A stretch of DNA of 64,000 nt from UBA5070 sp035913415. Lineage in GTDB: Bacteria > Fibrobacterota > Fibrobacteria > UBA5070. A program made the translations under genes and the position numbers. The notes below the pieces were generated by a model. It was not told where the DNA came from and searched no databases. It saw only the letters and a program-made list of their open reading frames with translations. The stretch's first letter is position 1. Each line of letters starts with the position of its first letter. The DNA lies in NCBI GenBank assembly GCA_035913415.1, contig JAMIIV010000194.1, positions 4,977 to 68,976 on the forward strand, written 5' to 3'. This document shows, in pieces, positions 45,562 through 54,182 of the stretch.

Positions 45562-47535
45562 ATGCCCCGTTCGCGCTTGCGTCCGCTCCTATGCGGCGCC
45601 TTGGTCCTCGTGAGCCCGCCGGCCATCGACGCAGCCTGCGACGACTGCCATCGCCCCCAGGTCGTGCAGTTCGACCTCAAGGTCGTGCCTCCCCGCCCCA
45701 CGGATACCGGAGACTCCCTGGTGGTCCAGCGTATTCTCGAGTGGCGGCAGCTCTTCTGGGTTGCCTCGGGCGTTCGAAGCTGGTTTTTCAACCAGGATCC
45801 CTCGCGGGAATGCTACACCCACCTCAATGGTTCCTTCTACACCTCGGGAGATTCGGTGGGCAAGTCCATCCTCTTCGGCGAGGAGTGGGCAAATCTGCCG
45901 CCCGCGTCCGGTGAGGCGGGAGGCGATTACCTGGTGAGCGGGTCGGTCGACGGGGGGGATGGTCGCTACGTGGCCGAAATCCGTCTGCAGGTATCCAAGA
46001 CGCGCCAGACCGTCTCCACCGCGCGACTCGAGTTCACCGCCGCCGACGAGCCCCTGACCGTGGGCAAGGACCTGGCGCGCACCATGGGCCCCCTGCTGGA
46101 GAAGATCCGGGCCTTCGAGAAGGAAAAACGTGCCGGAGGCGAACCCTACGCGTTGTGGCCGATCGCCACCCTGGTACCGGCACGGACCGACCTCCGCGCC
46201 GGTGAATCCGTCGAGGTCGAACTTCGCCTCCACGACTGCGACGGCGACCCCGCCACCTCGCCTCTCCCGAACCGGAAAGTGGACATCACAGCGACCCACG
46301 GGACCGTGAACCCAACGACGGTCCAAACCGATCCGGACGGACGGGCGCACCTGATCTTCACGGCCGGAGACCAAGCCGCCGAAGCGGTCCTGACGGCCGA
46401 GCACCCCTACCGCCTGGCCTCCGAGGACATGTCGGGAGCTCGTGGCCAACCCGCTGCGGTGCGCATCGCCCAAGCCCCCTCCGACCAGTGGGCGGTCCGA
46501 GGGCGGCTCTCGCGCCGGATCGTCCAACACGAATCGCGAACCACCACCCTCAACGACATTTCCGGAGGGTCCACTCAGAACACCGACATTTCCGCCCGGT
46601 ATGTCCTGACCGGAAGCTTGCGCAACCTCGCCCCCCAAGGCACTCCCATCTTCCGCAGCGAGCCAACGTCGGCCGGAGCCCACCTGGAGGGCGCCCAGGT
46701 CGAGATCGAAACCTCGCAGGGCATCGAGCGGATCGCCTCGATCCCCTTCTGGAGCCGGGTGCAAAGCTTCCAGAGCGCCAGGTCCAGGCCATCTCCCGCA
46801 GGTGGGGCCGGGCACATCGATTTCCAGCACTTCCAGCACCCGGACCACCCCGAGCGGTTCGATGGCGCCTTCAGCCTGGCGGGGTTTGCGATCGAGGGGA
46901 CATCGTACCGCATCGAAACCTCCTGCAACAGCGAAGAAGGGTGCGAGGAATCCAGCCAGGAGGACCAGACCATGGACGTGGTCGAGCTCACCATTCCCGT
47001 CCCCTCGGACAGTTCCGGCTATCGGCGGGACACGTCCTACTTCGAATCCACCCTATCCACCACGATTCACGAGGAGCGCACGGTCCACTACCGCGATGGA
47101 GCCTATTCCATCTCCTCGCTACAGACCGAACGCAAATCGGGACTCTCCGCCGGATCCTGGGTCGAGCAAACCTTCGAACAACAGGCCTCCATCGAAATCG
47201 TCCCCCTCGATCCGTCCCGCCATCCCGCCACCCTACCCCGGCCCGGACAGCGGGCCTCGGCCCCTCTTCTGACCCACGCCTCCCTGTCCAGGGGGGCGCT
47301 CTCGGTCGCCCTCCTGGCGCCATCCGCGGGCATCCTCCGGGTTCGGCTCGTCGACCTGAACGGCCGCACCCTGCTGGACGCCACCCGACCGGTTGCCTCC
47401 GGCCCCAGCACCGCGGAATTCGCCCTGCCCGCGCCAACCCGTCGCGTGGTCGTGTTGGATCTGTCCTTGACGCCCCGGATCGGCGGGGATGCCTCCGCAG
47501 CACATGCCACTTGGCGGGTGGTACTCCCTCCCTGA
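45562..47535 (+). CDS. Secreted protein with Ig-like domain and C-terminal sorting-like domain
   Basis: A 657-residue secreted protein with a signal peptide (about 1-24) and a CDDCHRP pair of cysteines just after it. Residues about 30-190 hold a domain with an internally varied strand pattern and no motif I know; about 195-290 looks like an invasin/Big-type domain (GESVEVELRLHD, then VDITATHGTVNPTTVQTDPDG). A Ser/Thr- and Gln-rich beta region follows, and the C-terminus carries VRLVDLNGRTLLDATR, the shared sorting-like domain. AGGAG precedes the ATG. Surface location is likely; the role is unknown. Confidence 0.75.
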   Translation: MPRSRLRPLLCGALVLVSPPAIDAACDDCHRPQVVQFDLKVVPPRPTDTGDSLVVQRILEWRQLFWVASGVRSWFFNQDPSRECYTHLNGSFYTSGDSVGKSILFGEEWANLPPASGEAGGDYLVSGSVDGGDGRYVAEIRLQVSKTRQTVSTARLEFTAADEPLTVGKDLARTMGPLLEKIRAFEKEKRAGGEPYALWPIATLVPARTDLRAGESVEVELRLHDCDGDPATSPLPNRKVDITATHGTVNPTTVQTDPDGRAHLIFTAGDQAAEAVLTAEHPYRLASEDMSGARGQPAAVRIAQAPSDQWAVRGRLSRRIVQHESRTTTLNDISGGSTQNTDISARYVLTGSLRNLAPQGTPIFRSEPTSAGAHLEGAQVEIETSQGIERIASIPFWSRVQSFQSARSRPSPAGGAGHIDFQHFQHPDHPERFDGAFSLAGFAIEGTSYRIETSCNSEEGCEESSQEDQTMDVVELTIPVPSDSSGYRRDTSYFESTLSTTIHEERTVHYRDGAYSISSLQTERKSGLSAGSWVEQTFEQQASIEIVPLDPSRHPATLPRPGQRASAPLLTHASLSRGALSVALLAPSAGILRVRLVDLNGRTLLDATRPVASGPSTAEFALPAPTRRVVVLDLSLTPRIGGDASAAHATWRVVLPP

Positions 47536-47652
47536 CCCCTGGGACCCCTCAGGCCTGGCACCTGTGGTGACCGGAGAGTCAACGGCGATCCCAGAATCGA
47601 CAACCCGATCGACTCCATCGCGAGTATCCAATAGGTTCCACCCGGAGGACCC

Positions 47653-49569
47653 ATGACTCGCTCTCGATTGCTTCTTGCCCTTCCTCTCCTTGCATCCATG
47701 TCCGCGGCCGCGGCCTGGGACGCCTGCAAATTCCAGTTCGGCCGCGCCTGGACCGGCGCCGGCAGTTATTCCGACGTCGATTACATCACCATCTGGATCG
47801 GTGACGGCTCGAGCAAGAACAACCAGTACAACGGGTACTGGGAAGGTGAAATGCTCAAGACCGCCAAATCCGGCGGCAAGACCCCGGTGCTGTATTCGTA
47901 CATCATCGCCTTCATGGCCCGCAACAAAGGGGGGCTCCAGGACTGCGACGTGGCCGGGCAGGGCAGCTCCAACAGCTTGTGTGTCAGTGGCACCAAGTAC
48001 ATCCGCGCCAATCGCGCCGCCATCCTCGACACCTACTCCAACTTCGCGGCCGGTGTCGCGAAGGACTACGGCACTTCCGACCCTGTGATCTGGCTTCTGG
48101 AACCCGATTTCTTCCAGTATTCCGAACCCACCTCGTACTGGGGCACACAGGCCAATGCCTTCAGCACGGCCGAAGCCGCCGAACTCATGACCGACATCGT
48201 CGCGCGCGTGAAGGCCAAACTGCCCAACGCGAAGCTGTCGTTCGACATTTCCCCCTGGATGGGCGGAACCGGTTGGCAGGCGGCGCAAGAGGCCTGGTGG
48301 AAGGCCATGCCCAACAGCTCGTTCAGCTACCGCAACACCTCCGGCGGGCGCACCCAGGGCGGCAATGCCCGCATCCGCACCGATGCCAACAACCTGACCA
48401 CCTGGGCGGGAATCCAATCGATCTCCAAGCTGGGCATCATCGCCGATGACGGCTATGGCGTGGGCGGTGGCTCCAATGGCGACTGGACCGAATGGTTCAC
48501 AGCCTCCAACCTCAACGCCCGCATCCAGGACGGTGTGGTGGCCCTCACGGTTCCCGAACCCGGATCCGACTACGGCAACAAGATCTCCTCGGTGCGCGCA
48601 GGCATCACGGCCAAGCTCGTCACCTGTGGAGGCGTGATCAATCCCCCCACCACCTACAAACTCACCATCGGAACCGTCACCGGCGGAACGCTGACCACCA
48701 CCCCCGCGGCGACCAGCTACGAATCGGGAGCCACGGTTTCCGTCACGGCCACCCCTTCCACGGGGTACAAGTTCACCGGATGGACCGGAGCCTGCTCGGG
48801 AACCGGCACCTGCTCCATCACCATGACCGGCGACAAGACCGTCGGAGCCACCTTCGAACAGCAGCAGGCCGCCACCTACAAACTCACCGTGAACACCGCC
48901 GTGGGCGGCGCCATCGCCACCTCCCCGGTCCAGCCCACCGCAGGATACGCCTCCGGCGCTTCGGTTTCCGTCACGGCCACCCCTTCCACCGGGTACAAGT
49001 TCACCGGGTGGACCGGAGCCTGCTCGGGAACCGGCATCTGCAAGATCACCATGGATGCCAACAAGTCCGTTGGCGCCGAGTTCGCCAAGGCCCCCACCCA
49101 GACCATCAACACCCAGGCCACCAACGGCAAGATCACCTTCACCCCCGCTGGCCCGGATTTTCCCGAGGGCGGCACCGTGCAGGCCACCGCAGTGCCCAAC
49201 GAAGGCTACAAGTTCACGGGATGGCAGGGCGCGTGCTCCGGCACCGGCGCCTGTTCCGTCGTGATCCCCAACTACGCGCTGTACCTGGGCGCGCTCTTCG
49301 AGAAGGTCATCACCGGCGTCGATCGTCGCGACGCCAGCGCGGCCTTCGCCACGGTCCAGGGTGACCGGCTGTTGGTGAACCCCGGGTTCGAAGGCCCCGT
49401 ATCGGTATCCCTGCGGAGCCTCGACGGCAGCCGCGCGGTGTCCCTGTTCCGCGGCTGGCAAGGCGGATTCCTCGATCTGGACCTGGCCGGAGTGCCGCGC
49501 GGCGTACACGTGCTGGTCGTGCAGGGACAGGATCTGTCGCGCCAGGAGCTGGTCCGCATCGGATTCTGA
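47653..49569 (+). CDS. Secreted protein: unknown barrel-like domain plus three InlB-type B repeats
   Basis: A 638-residue secreted protein. The signal peptide ends near residue 20. Residues about 22-330 form a large domain with alternating hydrophobic strands and acidic ends (WLLEPDFFQYS, LSFDISPW, IIADDGYG), which suggests a TIM-barrel glycosidase not assigned to a family. Three repeats follow (about 335-410, 415-490, 495-555), each with the YKFTGWTGACSGTG signature of divergent InlB B-repeat domains. The C-terminus (LRSLDGSRAVSL to VRIGF) is the shared sorting-like domain. A GGAGG ribosome site precedes the ATG. Probably a cell-surface or extracellular carbohydrate-active protein. Confidence 0.78.
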   Translation: MTRSRLLLALPLLASMSAAAAWDACKFQFGRAWTGAGSYSDVDYITIWIGDGSSKNNQYNGYWEGEMLKTAKSGGKTPVLYSYIIAFMARNKGGLQDCDVAGQGSSNSLCVSGTKYIRANRAAILDTYSNFAAGVAKDYGTSDPVIWLLEPDFFQYSEPTSYWGTQANAFSTAEAAELMTDIVARVKAKLPNAKLSFDISPWMGGTGWQAAQEAWWKAMPNSSFSYRNTSGGRTQGGNARIRTDANNLTTWAGIQSISKLGIIADDGYGVGGGSNGDWTEWFTASNLNARIQDGVVALTVPEPGSDYGNKISSVRAGITAKLVTCGGVINPPTTYKLTIGTVTGGTLTTTPAATSYESGATVSVTATPSTGYKFTGWTGACSGTGTCSITMTGDKTVGATFEQQQAATYKLTVNTAVGGAIATSPVQPTAGYASGASVSVTATPSTGYKFTGWTGACSGTGICKITMDANKSVGAEFAKAPTQTINTQATNGKITFTPAGPDFPEGGTVQATAVPNEGYKFTGWQGACSGTGACSVVIPNYALYLGALFEKVITGVDRRDASAAFATVQGDRLLVNPGFEGPVSVSLRSLDGSRAVSLFRGWQGGFLDLDLAGVPRGVHVLVVQGQDLSRQELVRIGF

Positions 49570-49691
49570 CCGGCTCGACCCGATGGTGGCGAGAGAGACT
49601 CCGGCCATCGGAACTCCCCGCCGCCGCGTCTAGGAGCTACGCATCAGGGGTTGGCCACGCAGCGGACGCGACCCCTCTCGCAGACAGGAAA

Positions 49692-49722
49692 AAGGCCCAC
49701 CGGGGAATTCCCGGTGGGCCTT
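49692..49722. terminator. Bidirectional terminator
   Basis: The 11-base perfect stem GGCCCACCGGG / CCCGGTGGGCC with a GAATT loop is flanked by AAA on the left and TTCTTT on the right, so it works for both the plus-strand secreted protein gene and the minus-strand zinc-ribbon gene. Confidence 0.88.
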
Positions 49723-49746
49723 CTTTCATTCCACGTGTGGTCCGGA

Positions 49747-50325
49747 TCAGGCCTTCTTGGCGGCCTTGGCCTTGGTCTCCGCGGGGACCTTGGCCTTGGG
49801 AGCGGCCTTGGGCTTGGTCTCGGTTTCCGCAGGGTGTTCGACAGCGGCTTTGGCGACCTTGGCCGCAGGCTTCACACCCGACTTGGCCTTGGGCGCGGCG
49901 GCCTTGGTGGCGGCGCGGACTTCGGCTTCTTCGGCACGAGCGGCGGCGGTCGCGACTGCACGAACCTTGCGAAGATCTTCGACGATCTTGGCCCGGACGT
50001 AGTTGCGGCGCTTGAATTCGTTGCGGTGCTCGTCGCAGAAACGGGGGTACACGAACTGCTTGGGGAAGATCTTGACGACGTAGGTCTTGCCGCAACCCTC
50101 GAGCTCGCAGGTCCAGGTCTCTTCCGAGACCTCGATGCAATCGTGGCTGTAGGTGCGATTGTTGGAATCGCCAGGCTCGGGAGACTTCTTGGTCTTCTCG
50201 CGCTGCTTGACATCGCGGTGAAGTTCGCAGTACTTCGCGATGGGGTGGCCCCAAAACTCCTTGCCGCAATATTGGCAGATCTTGAGTTTGATGCGTTTCT
50301 TTTTCTTGTACTTCGGAAGCTGCAC
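49747..50325 (-). CDS. Two-zinc-ribbon protein with histone-H1-like basic tail
   Basis: A 192-residue basic protein. The N-terminal 100 residues contain two metal-binding patterns: C17-x2-C20-x12-C33-x2-H36 and C73-x4-C78-x18-C97-x2-H100. A charged helix links to a tail (about 120-192) made almost only of Ala, Lys, Pro and Glu, like histone H1 or bacterial H1-like proteins. This points to a nucleic-acid-binding protein in the cytoplasm. The family is not recognised. A terminator follows the stop. It is divergent from the NFACT-like gene. Confidence 0.8.
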   Translation of the reverse strand: MQLPKYKKKKRIKLKICQYCGKEFWGHPIAKYCELHRDVKQREKTKKSPEPGDSNNRTYSHDCIEVSEETWTCELEGCGKTYVVKIFPKQFVYPRFCDEHRNEFKRRNYVRAKIVEDLRKVRAVATAAARAEEAEVRAATKAAAPKAKSGVKPAAKVAKAAVEHPAETETKPKAAPKAKVPAETKAKAAKKA

Positions 50326-50416
50326 CTGGGTCTCCTGCGGGGCACTGGGGGGGATGAACGCGCTAGATGCACGACCCCCAGCATGCAGTCTGGAACTGAT
50401 AACGAAAGATGGGCCG

Positions 50417-51328
50417 ATGGACGAGTCTCGTCAAGGGACAAAGGAGCGGATCGACGCGATCCGCTCGAAGACGGAAATCGCCCGAGGGGCCGTCGCACGG
50501 TGGCAGCGCAGGCTCCAGGGGGCGCTGGACCGTCTCCCCGACCCCGACCACCTCCTGCAGCGCTCGGAGCGCGACGAGGCCATCGCCACCGCGTTGCTGG
50601 CGGCGATGAAAGGCATCACCCGCGGATCGTCCGTGGCCCAACTCACGTTGTGGACCGCCGCGGGGCCCGAGCCGTTCGCCTTGGCTCTCGACCCCTCTCT
50701 GCCCGTGAGGGACCAGGCGGAGGCCTTGATGAAGGTCTCTCGTCGCACCCGGCGTGAAGCTCGGATCGTGCCCCAACGACGGGAGGTGCTCGAACGGGAG
50801 CGCGAAGAGGCCGACCAAGTCGGCGCCGACCTGGCCCTCGAGCCCACCGACATGCGCCTCTGGAAGGCCCGCGAAGCGATGCTCGCGGCTCTCGAAACCC
50901 GCCTGAGCCCCCGCGGATTGTGGCCCGTGCCCCCAAGGGTGGCCGACGAGCCCCCGCGTCGCGCTCCGGTGCGCTGGTCCCTGCCCGGCGGATGGATCCT
51001 GCTGGCAGGCCGTTCGGGCACCGAAAACGACTTCCTGACCACGCGCATCGCGCGCTCGGAAGACCTGTGGTTCCATGTCGCGAATGTTCCGGGCGCCCAT
51101 GTGGTGCTGCGCAGTCCCGATGGCCGGGCCGGAACACCTCCGCCCGAACTGGTGGAGCGTGCCGCATCGCTGGCCGCATGGCTCTCCCGCCTGCGCGCCC
51201 AGGACACCGTGGAGGTGCGCTGGACCGAGCGCAAACGGGTGCGCAAACCGCGCAAAGCCCCGGCGGGGACCGTGGTCATGGACCAGTCGCGCTCCCTCCT
51301 GGTGCGACCCGCTCCCCCACCCTCCTGA
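50417..51328 (+). CDS. Short NFACT/RqcH-like protein
   Basis: A 303-residue protein. Residues about 1-165 are charged helices (coiled-coil-like, REVLEREREEADQVGADLAL); residues about 185-300 are the NFACT-R (DUF814) domain with GGWILLAGRSGTENDFLTT, then DLWFHVANVPGAHVVLR and RKRVRKPRKAPAGTV. RqcH proteins recruit tRNA to stalled 60S/50S particles for ribosome rescue, but they are usually about 550 residues with an N-terminal NFACT-N domain. That domain is absent here, and the upstream DNA encodes another gene on the opposite strand. Role in rescue is therefore uncertain. Confidence 0.8.
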   Translation: MDESRQGTKERIDAIRSKTEIARGAVARWQRRLQGALDRLPDPDHLLQRSERDEAIATALLAAMKGITRGSSVAQLTLWTAAGPEPFALALDPSLPVRDQAEALMKVSRRTRREARIVPQRREVLEREREEADQVGADLALEPTDMRLWKAREAMLAALETRLSPRGLWPVPPRVADEPPRRAPVRWSLPGGWILLAGRSGTENDFLTTRIARSEDLWFHVANVPGAHVVLRSPDGRAGTPPPELVERAASLAAWLSRLRAQDTVEVRWTERKRVRKPRKAPAGTVVMDQSRSLLVRPAPPPS

Positions 51329-51367
51329 GGCCCTGTACCACCGAAAGGTGCCGCGGCGGGACCTCGA

Positions 51368-52066
51368 CTACGGCCAGGGGCCCAAGCGATGGGTGCTCGG
51401 CTTCGAGGGGACCACTTCGGGAGGCACACCGGCAAGCCCCAAGACATGGTGGCCCCAGGTGAGGGCCAAGCGCTCATGGCCCACCGGACGGGGGTGTACA
51501 CCGTCGTAGGTCCATTTGATTTCGGGATGGGAACGTACCGCGGCCTCGAATTCTTCCCCGGTCGGCACCAGCAGGGCGTCTTCCTGTCTGGCCACCCGCA
51601 CAACGGCCTGGCGATACTCCTGCAACTCCTGGTTCCAGGGGTGATCGGGGTCGGCGTGCAACAGGCACGGGGTGAGGAAGGTCATCCCCAGCGCGCCGTG
51701 CTCGCGGGCCAAGGCCGCGATGCGGCGCAGATTGCGGGCGAAGTCGTCGGGATCGATGGGTTCGTGGCCTTGCCAGGGCACCCAGCGCCGCCACAGGTCG
51801 TTGGCGCCGACCAATACCGCCACCCTGCGCCCACGCGCCAGCTCCGGGTCGCCGCGCAGGACCTGAAGCACCTCCTGCGACCTCGCCCCGCCGCAGGCGC
51901 GATTGGCCATCGAAAGGTCGCATCCCGCCTCCCGGGCCAGGCGCACCGCCGCACCCGGCCAGGCAGAACCGATTCCCGAAGGATCGCGGGACCACAGGCC
52001 GTCGGAGAGACTGTCGCCCAGGACCAACCAGGAAGAGGAAACGGAGGGCATGACGGATTCCGTCAT
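51368..52066 (-). CDS. SGNH-type hydrolase
   Basis: A 232-residue GDSL/SGNH esterase. Block I is LVLGDSLSDG with the nucleophile serine, block III is LVGANDLW (G-x-N-D), and block V is DGVHPRPVGHE with the catalytic Asp and His. It lacks a clear signal peptide, so a cytoplasmic lysophospholipase/acyl-esterase (TesA-like) role is plausible but not proven. The ATG at 52066 overlaps the stop of the subtilase gene by one base; an ATG at 52051 is an alternative. Confidence 0.85.
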   Translation of the reverse strand: MTESVMPSVSSSWLVLGDSLSDGLWSRDPSGIGSAWPGAAVRLAREAGCDLSMANRACGGARSQEVLQVLRGDPELARGRRVAVLVGANDLWRRWVPWQGHEPIDPDDFARNLRRIAALAREHGALGMTFLTPCLLHADPDHPWNQELQEYRQAVVRVARQEDALLVPTGEEFEAAVRSHPEIKWTYDGVHPRPVGHERLALTWGHHVLGLAGVPPEVVPSKPSTHRLGPWP

Positions 52067-54021
52067 CAACGTGCGAGCACCATCCCCCGCAAGGTACCAG
52101 CACCCGACCGTAGCGTCCAGAGCACGGGTCCGGTGGCGGAAAACGGCACCGACATCTTTCCCTGCCCCCGGTGGTGCCCCAAGGCCCGCCCGCGCAGGTC
52201 GGTCCAGGCCAGCTCCCACGCACCGGACTCGCGCACAAGGAAGACTCCGGGGCGGGCCACCATCCCCCCGGAACGCCCCGGTGGTGCCGACACCGGAACC
52301 GGCTGTTTGTAGGCGGCGAGCGCCCCGGGAATCCACAAGCGGGCTCCGGTGCGTGTAGCACCGGACAACGTGGCGACGGCCTGGGCTCCGCGCAGAAGGT
52401 CTTGGACCAGCGACTCGGGAGGCGCCGTGGGAGCCACCGAGGCCATCAGAGCCACGACACCCGAGGTCAGGGGCGCCGAGAACGAGGTCCCCCAGACGCG
52501 CACGTAGGCACCCTGGCCGGGTTGATCGCGGTCGCGGGCGCGCAGGACAAAATCGTCGAGCTGGACGCCGGAATCGGAGGTGGTGGAGGATCCATCCGAG
52601 CCGAGGGTGAAGCGCACTTTGCAAGCCGCGCCGTCGGCGGCGCCGAGATCCAGCACCACGCGTTGCGAAGTCGCTTCCGACCAGGCCGACGAGACCCACA
52701 CGGTGTCGGCAACCTTGGTGAACGTGGTGTCGGAGGCGACTTCGACCAGGAACCAGTCGCTGCCCGGCAACCTGCCGCGCAGGGAAAGATCCAGCAACAG
52801 CCCATGGCGGCGCTGCGTGTTGAGGAGCGGGCTGGTGATGGAGCGGGTGCGGTTGCGCGGATAGTTGCCCGTGGGGCTGTCGGAGAGCCACGTGCTTCCC
52901 AGCAAGGTTTCGGTTCCCCACGGGGAGGTGGTCGAACTGTTCCCCCACCCGGCAAGACCGTGCTCGAAGTCCTCGGTCCAGAGGGTGTCCCCATCGGGAA
53001 TTCCGGCGGCCAGAAGTCCATCACCCGGAGCCGACAGATCGACCAGACTGTCGGAGCGATTGGAGTAGGAACTCGGACGATCGCGCAGATCGGAGGCCCC
53101 CACCACGACCATGCCGGGGATGCGGGACGCCGCCGGATACCGAGGCGATGCATCGAGATCGACGGCTTCGTTGCCGGCCGAGACCACCACGACCGCACCC
53201 GAGTCGATGGCCTCCGCGATGGCCCGATCCAGAAGCGCCTGCTCAGGAAGTCCCCCCAGCGACAAGTTGATCACACGGGCCTTGCGTCGCACCGCGTACG
53301 CGAGGCCATCGAGGAGTTGCTGCAAACTGACGCGAGCACCTCCGTCGGCGACCCGGATGGGCAACACACGAACATTGGGGGCAACACCCGCCAACCCCAT
53401 GGTGTTCCACTGCGCCACCACCAGCGAGGCCGTCGCCGTCCCATGGCCACCCACGTCGCGCGCCACGCCGTCCCCCCGGACAAAATCCCATCCCAAGGTG
53501 TCGTCGACGAAGCCGTTGCGGTCGTCGTCGACCCCTGGTGCTCCTGCCTTTTCGACAGCATTGTAGGCGAGGGCTCCAGCGAATTCCGGATGCCCGATGT
53601 CCACACCGCCGTCCAGGAAAGCCACCACCACGGCGCTGTCACCGGTGGTCGTACGCCACCCTTCGGGGGCACCGATATCGGCACCAACAAGCCCGGTCAC
53701 ACCGTTGACCGTCTGCCCCGTGTTCCTCAGCGACCATTGATCGGAGTAGAAGGGCTCCGCAGTGGCATCGGCGTGCAGATGCCCGATCCAGTTGGGGACT
53801 TCACCGCCGGCTCGCCCCGCAAGAGGAGAGCCCCCCCCCAAACGCCGGACACGGTGGTGCCGCCCTTGGGCATCGGGCACCAGTACGCCGTCGGCACGGG
53901 GCGCACGCGCGCCCTGCCGTTCCGAAAGGAATCGCACGGAGTCCGATGAAGGGCCCAGAACCGGCACACCCTCCCCGCAGGACAGGGATAGACCTAGGGC
54001 GACGACAAGACTCGGAACCAT
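52066..54021 (-). CDS. Subtilisin-family (S8) protease with inserted beta domain and sorting-like C-terminus
   Basis: A 651-residue secreted serine protease. The signal is short and ends LSLSC, so it may be a lipoprotein (cysteine 15). A prodomain of about 100 residues precedes the catalytic domain: D137 (AFLDGGVD), H193 (GGHGTATAS), the oxyanion N284 (SAGNEA) and S513 (GTSFSAPLTSG). Between residues about 342 and 500 there is an insertion (WTEDFEHGLAGWGNSS to LDDFVLRARD) that looks like a MAM/jelly-roll beta sandwich. The C-terminus, TDLRGRALGHH to GMVLAR, is a degenerate form of the shared sorting-like domain. It would act outside the cell. Confidence 0.88.
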   Translation of the reverse strand: MVPSLVVALGLSLSCGEGVPVLGPSSDSVRFLSERQGARAPRADGVLVPDAQGRHHRVRRLGGGSPLAGRAGGEVPNWIGHLHADATAEPFYSDQWSLRNTGQTVNGVTGLVGADIGAPEGWRTTTGDSAVVVAFLDGGVDIGHPEFAGALAYNAVEKAGAPGVDDDRNGFVDDTLGWDFVRGDGVARDVGGHGTATASLVVAQWNTMGLAGVAPNVRVLPIRVADGGARVSLQQLLDGLAYAVRRKARVINLSLGGLPEQALLDRAIAEAIDSGAVVVVSAGNEAVDLDASPRYPAASRIPGMVVVGASDLRDRPSSYSNRSDSLVDLSAPGDGLLAAGIPDGDTLWTEDFEHGLAGWGNSSTTSPWGTETLLGSTWLSDSPTGNYPRNRTRSITSPLLNTQRRHGLLLDLSLRGRLPGSDWFLVEVASDTTFTKVADTVWVSSAWSEATSQRVVLDLGAADGAACKVRFTLGSDGSSTTSDSGVQLDDFVLRARDRDQPGQGAYVRVWGTSFSAPLTSGVVALMASVAPTAPPESLVQDLLRGAQAVATLSGATRTGARLWIPGALAAYKQPVPVSAPPGRSGGMVARPGVFLVRESGAWELAWTDLRGRALGHHRGQGKMSVPFSATGPVLWTLRSGAGTLRGMVLAR

Positions 54022-54182
54022 GGGATCATTGTACCGCCCGCCAGGCCGAGGCGCCACCGGGTCAGCCGCCCCAACCGCACCAACGGCACCCGTGGAATCC
54101 ACGGATTTGGCAGCGATGCGTTCGGTGGTCCAGCCACCACCGTTACCGCGAACGGACGGCGGGAATCAGCACAACGGACGGA

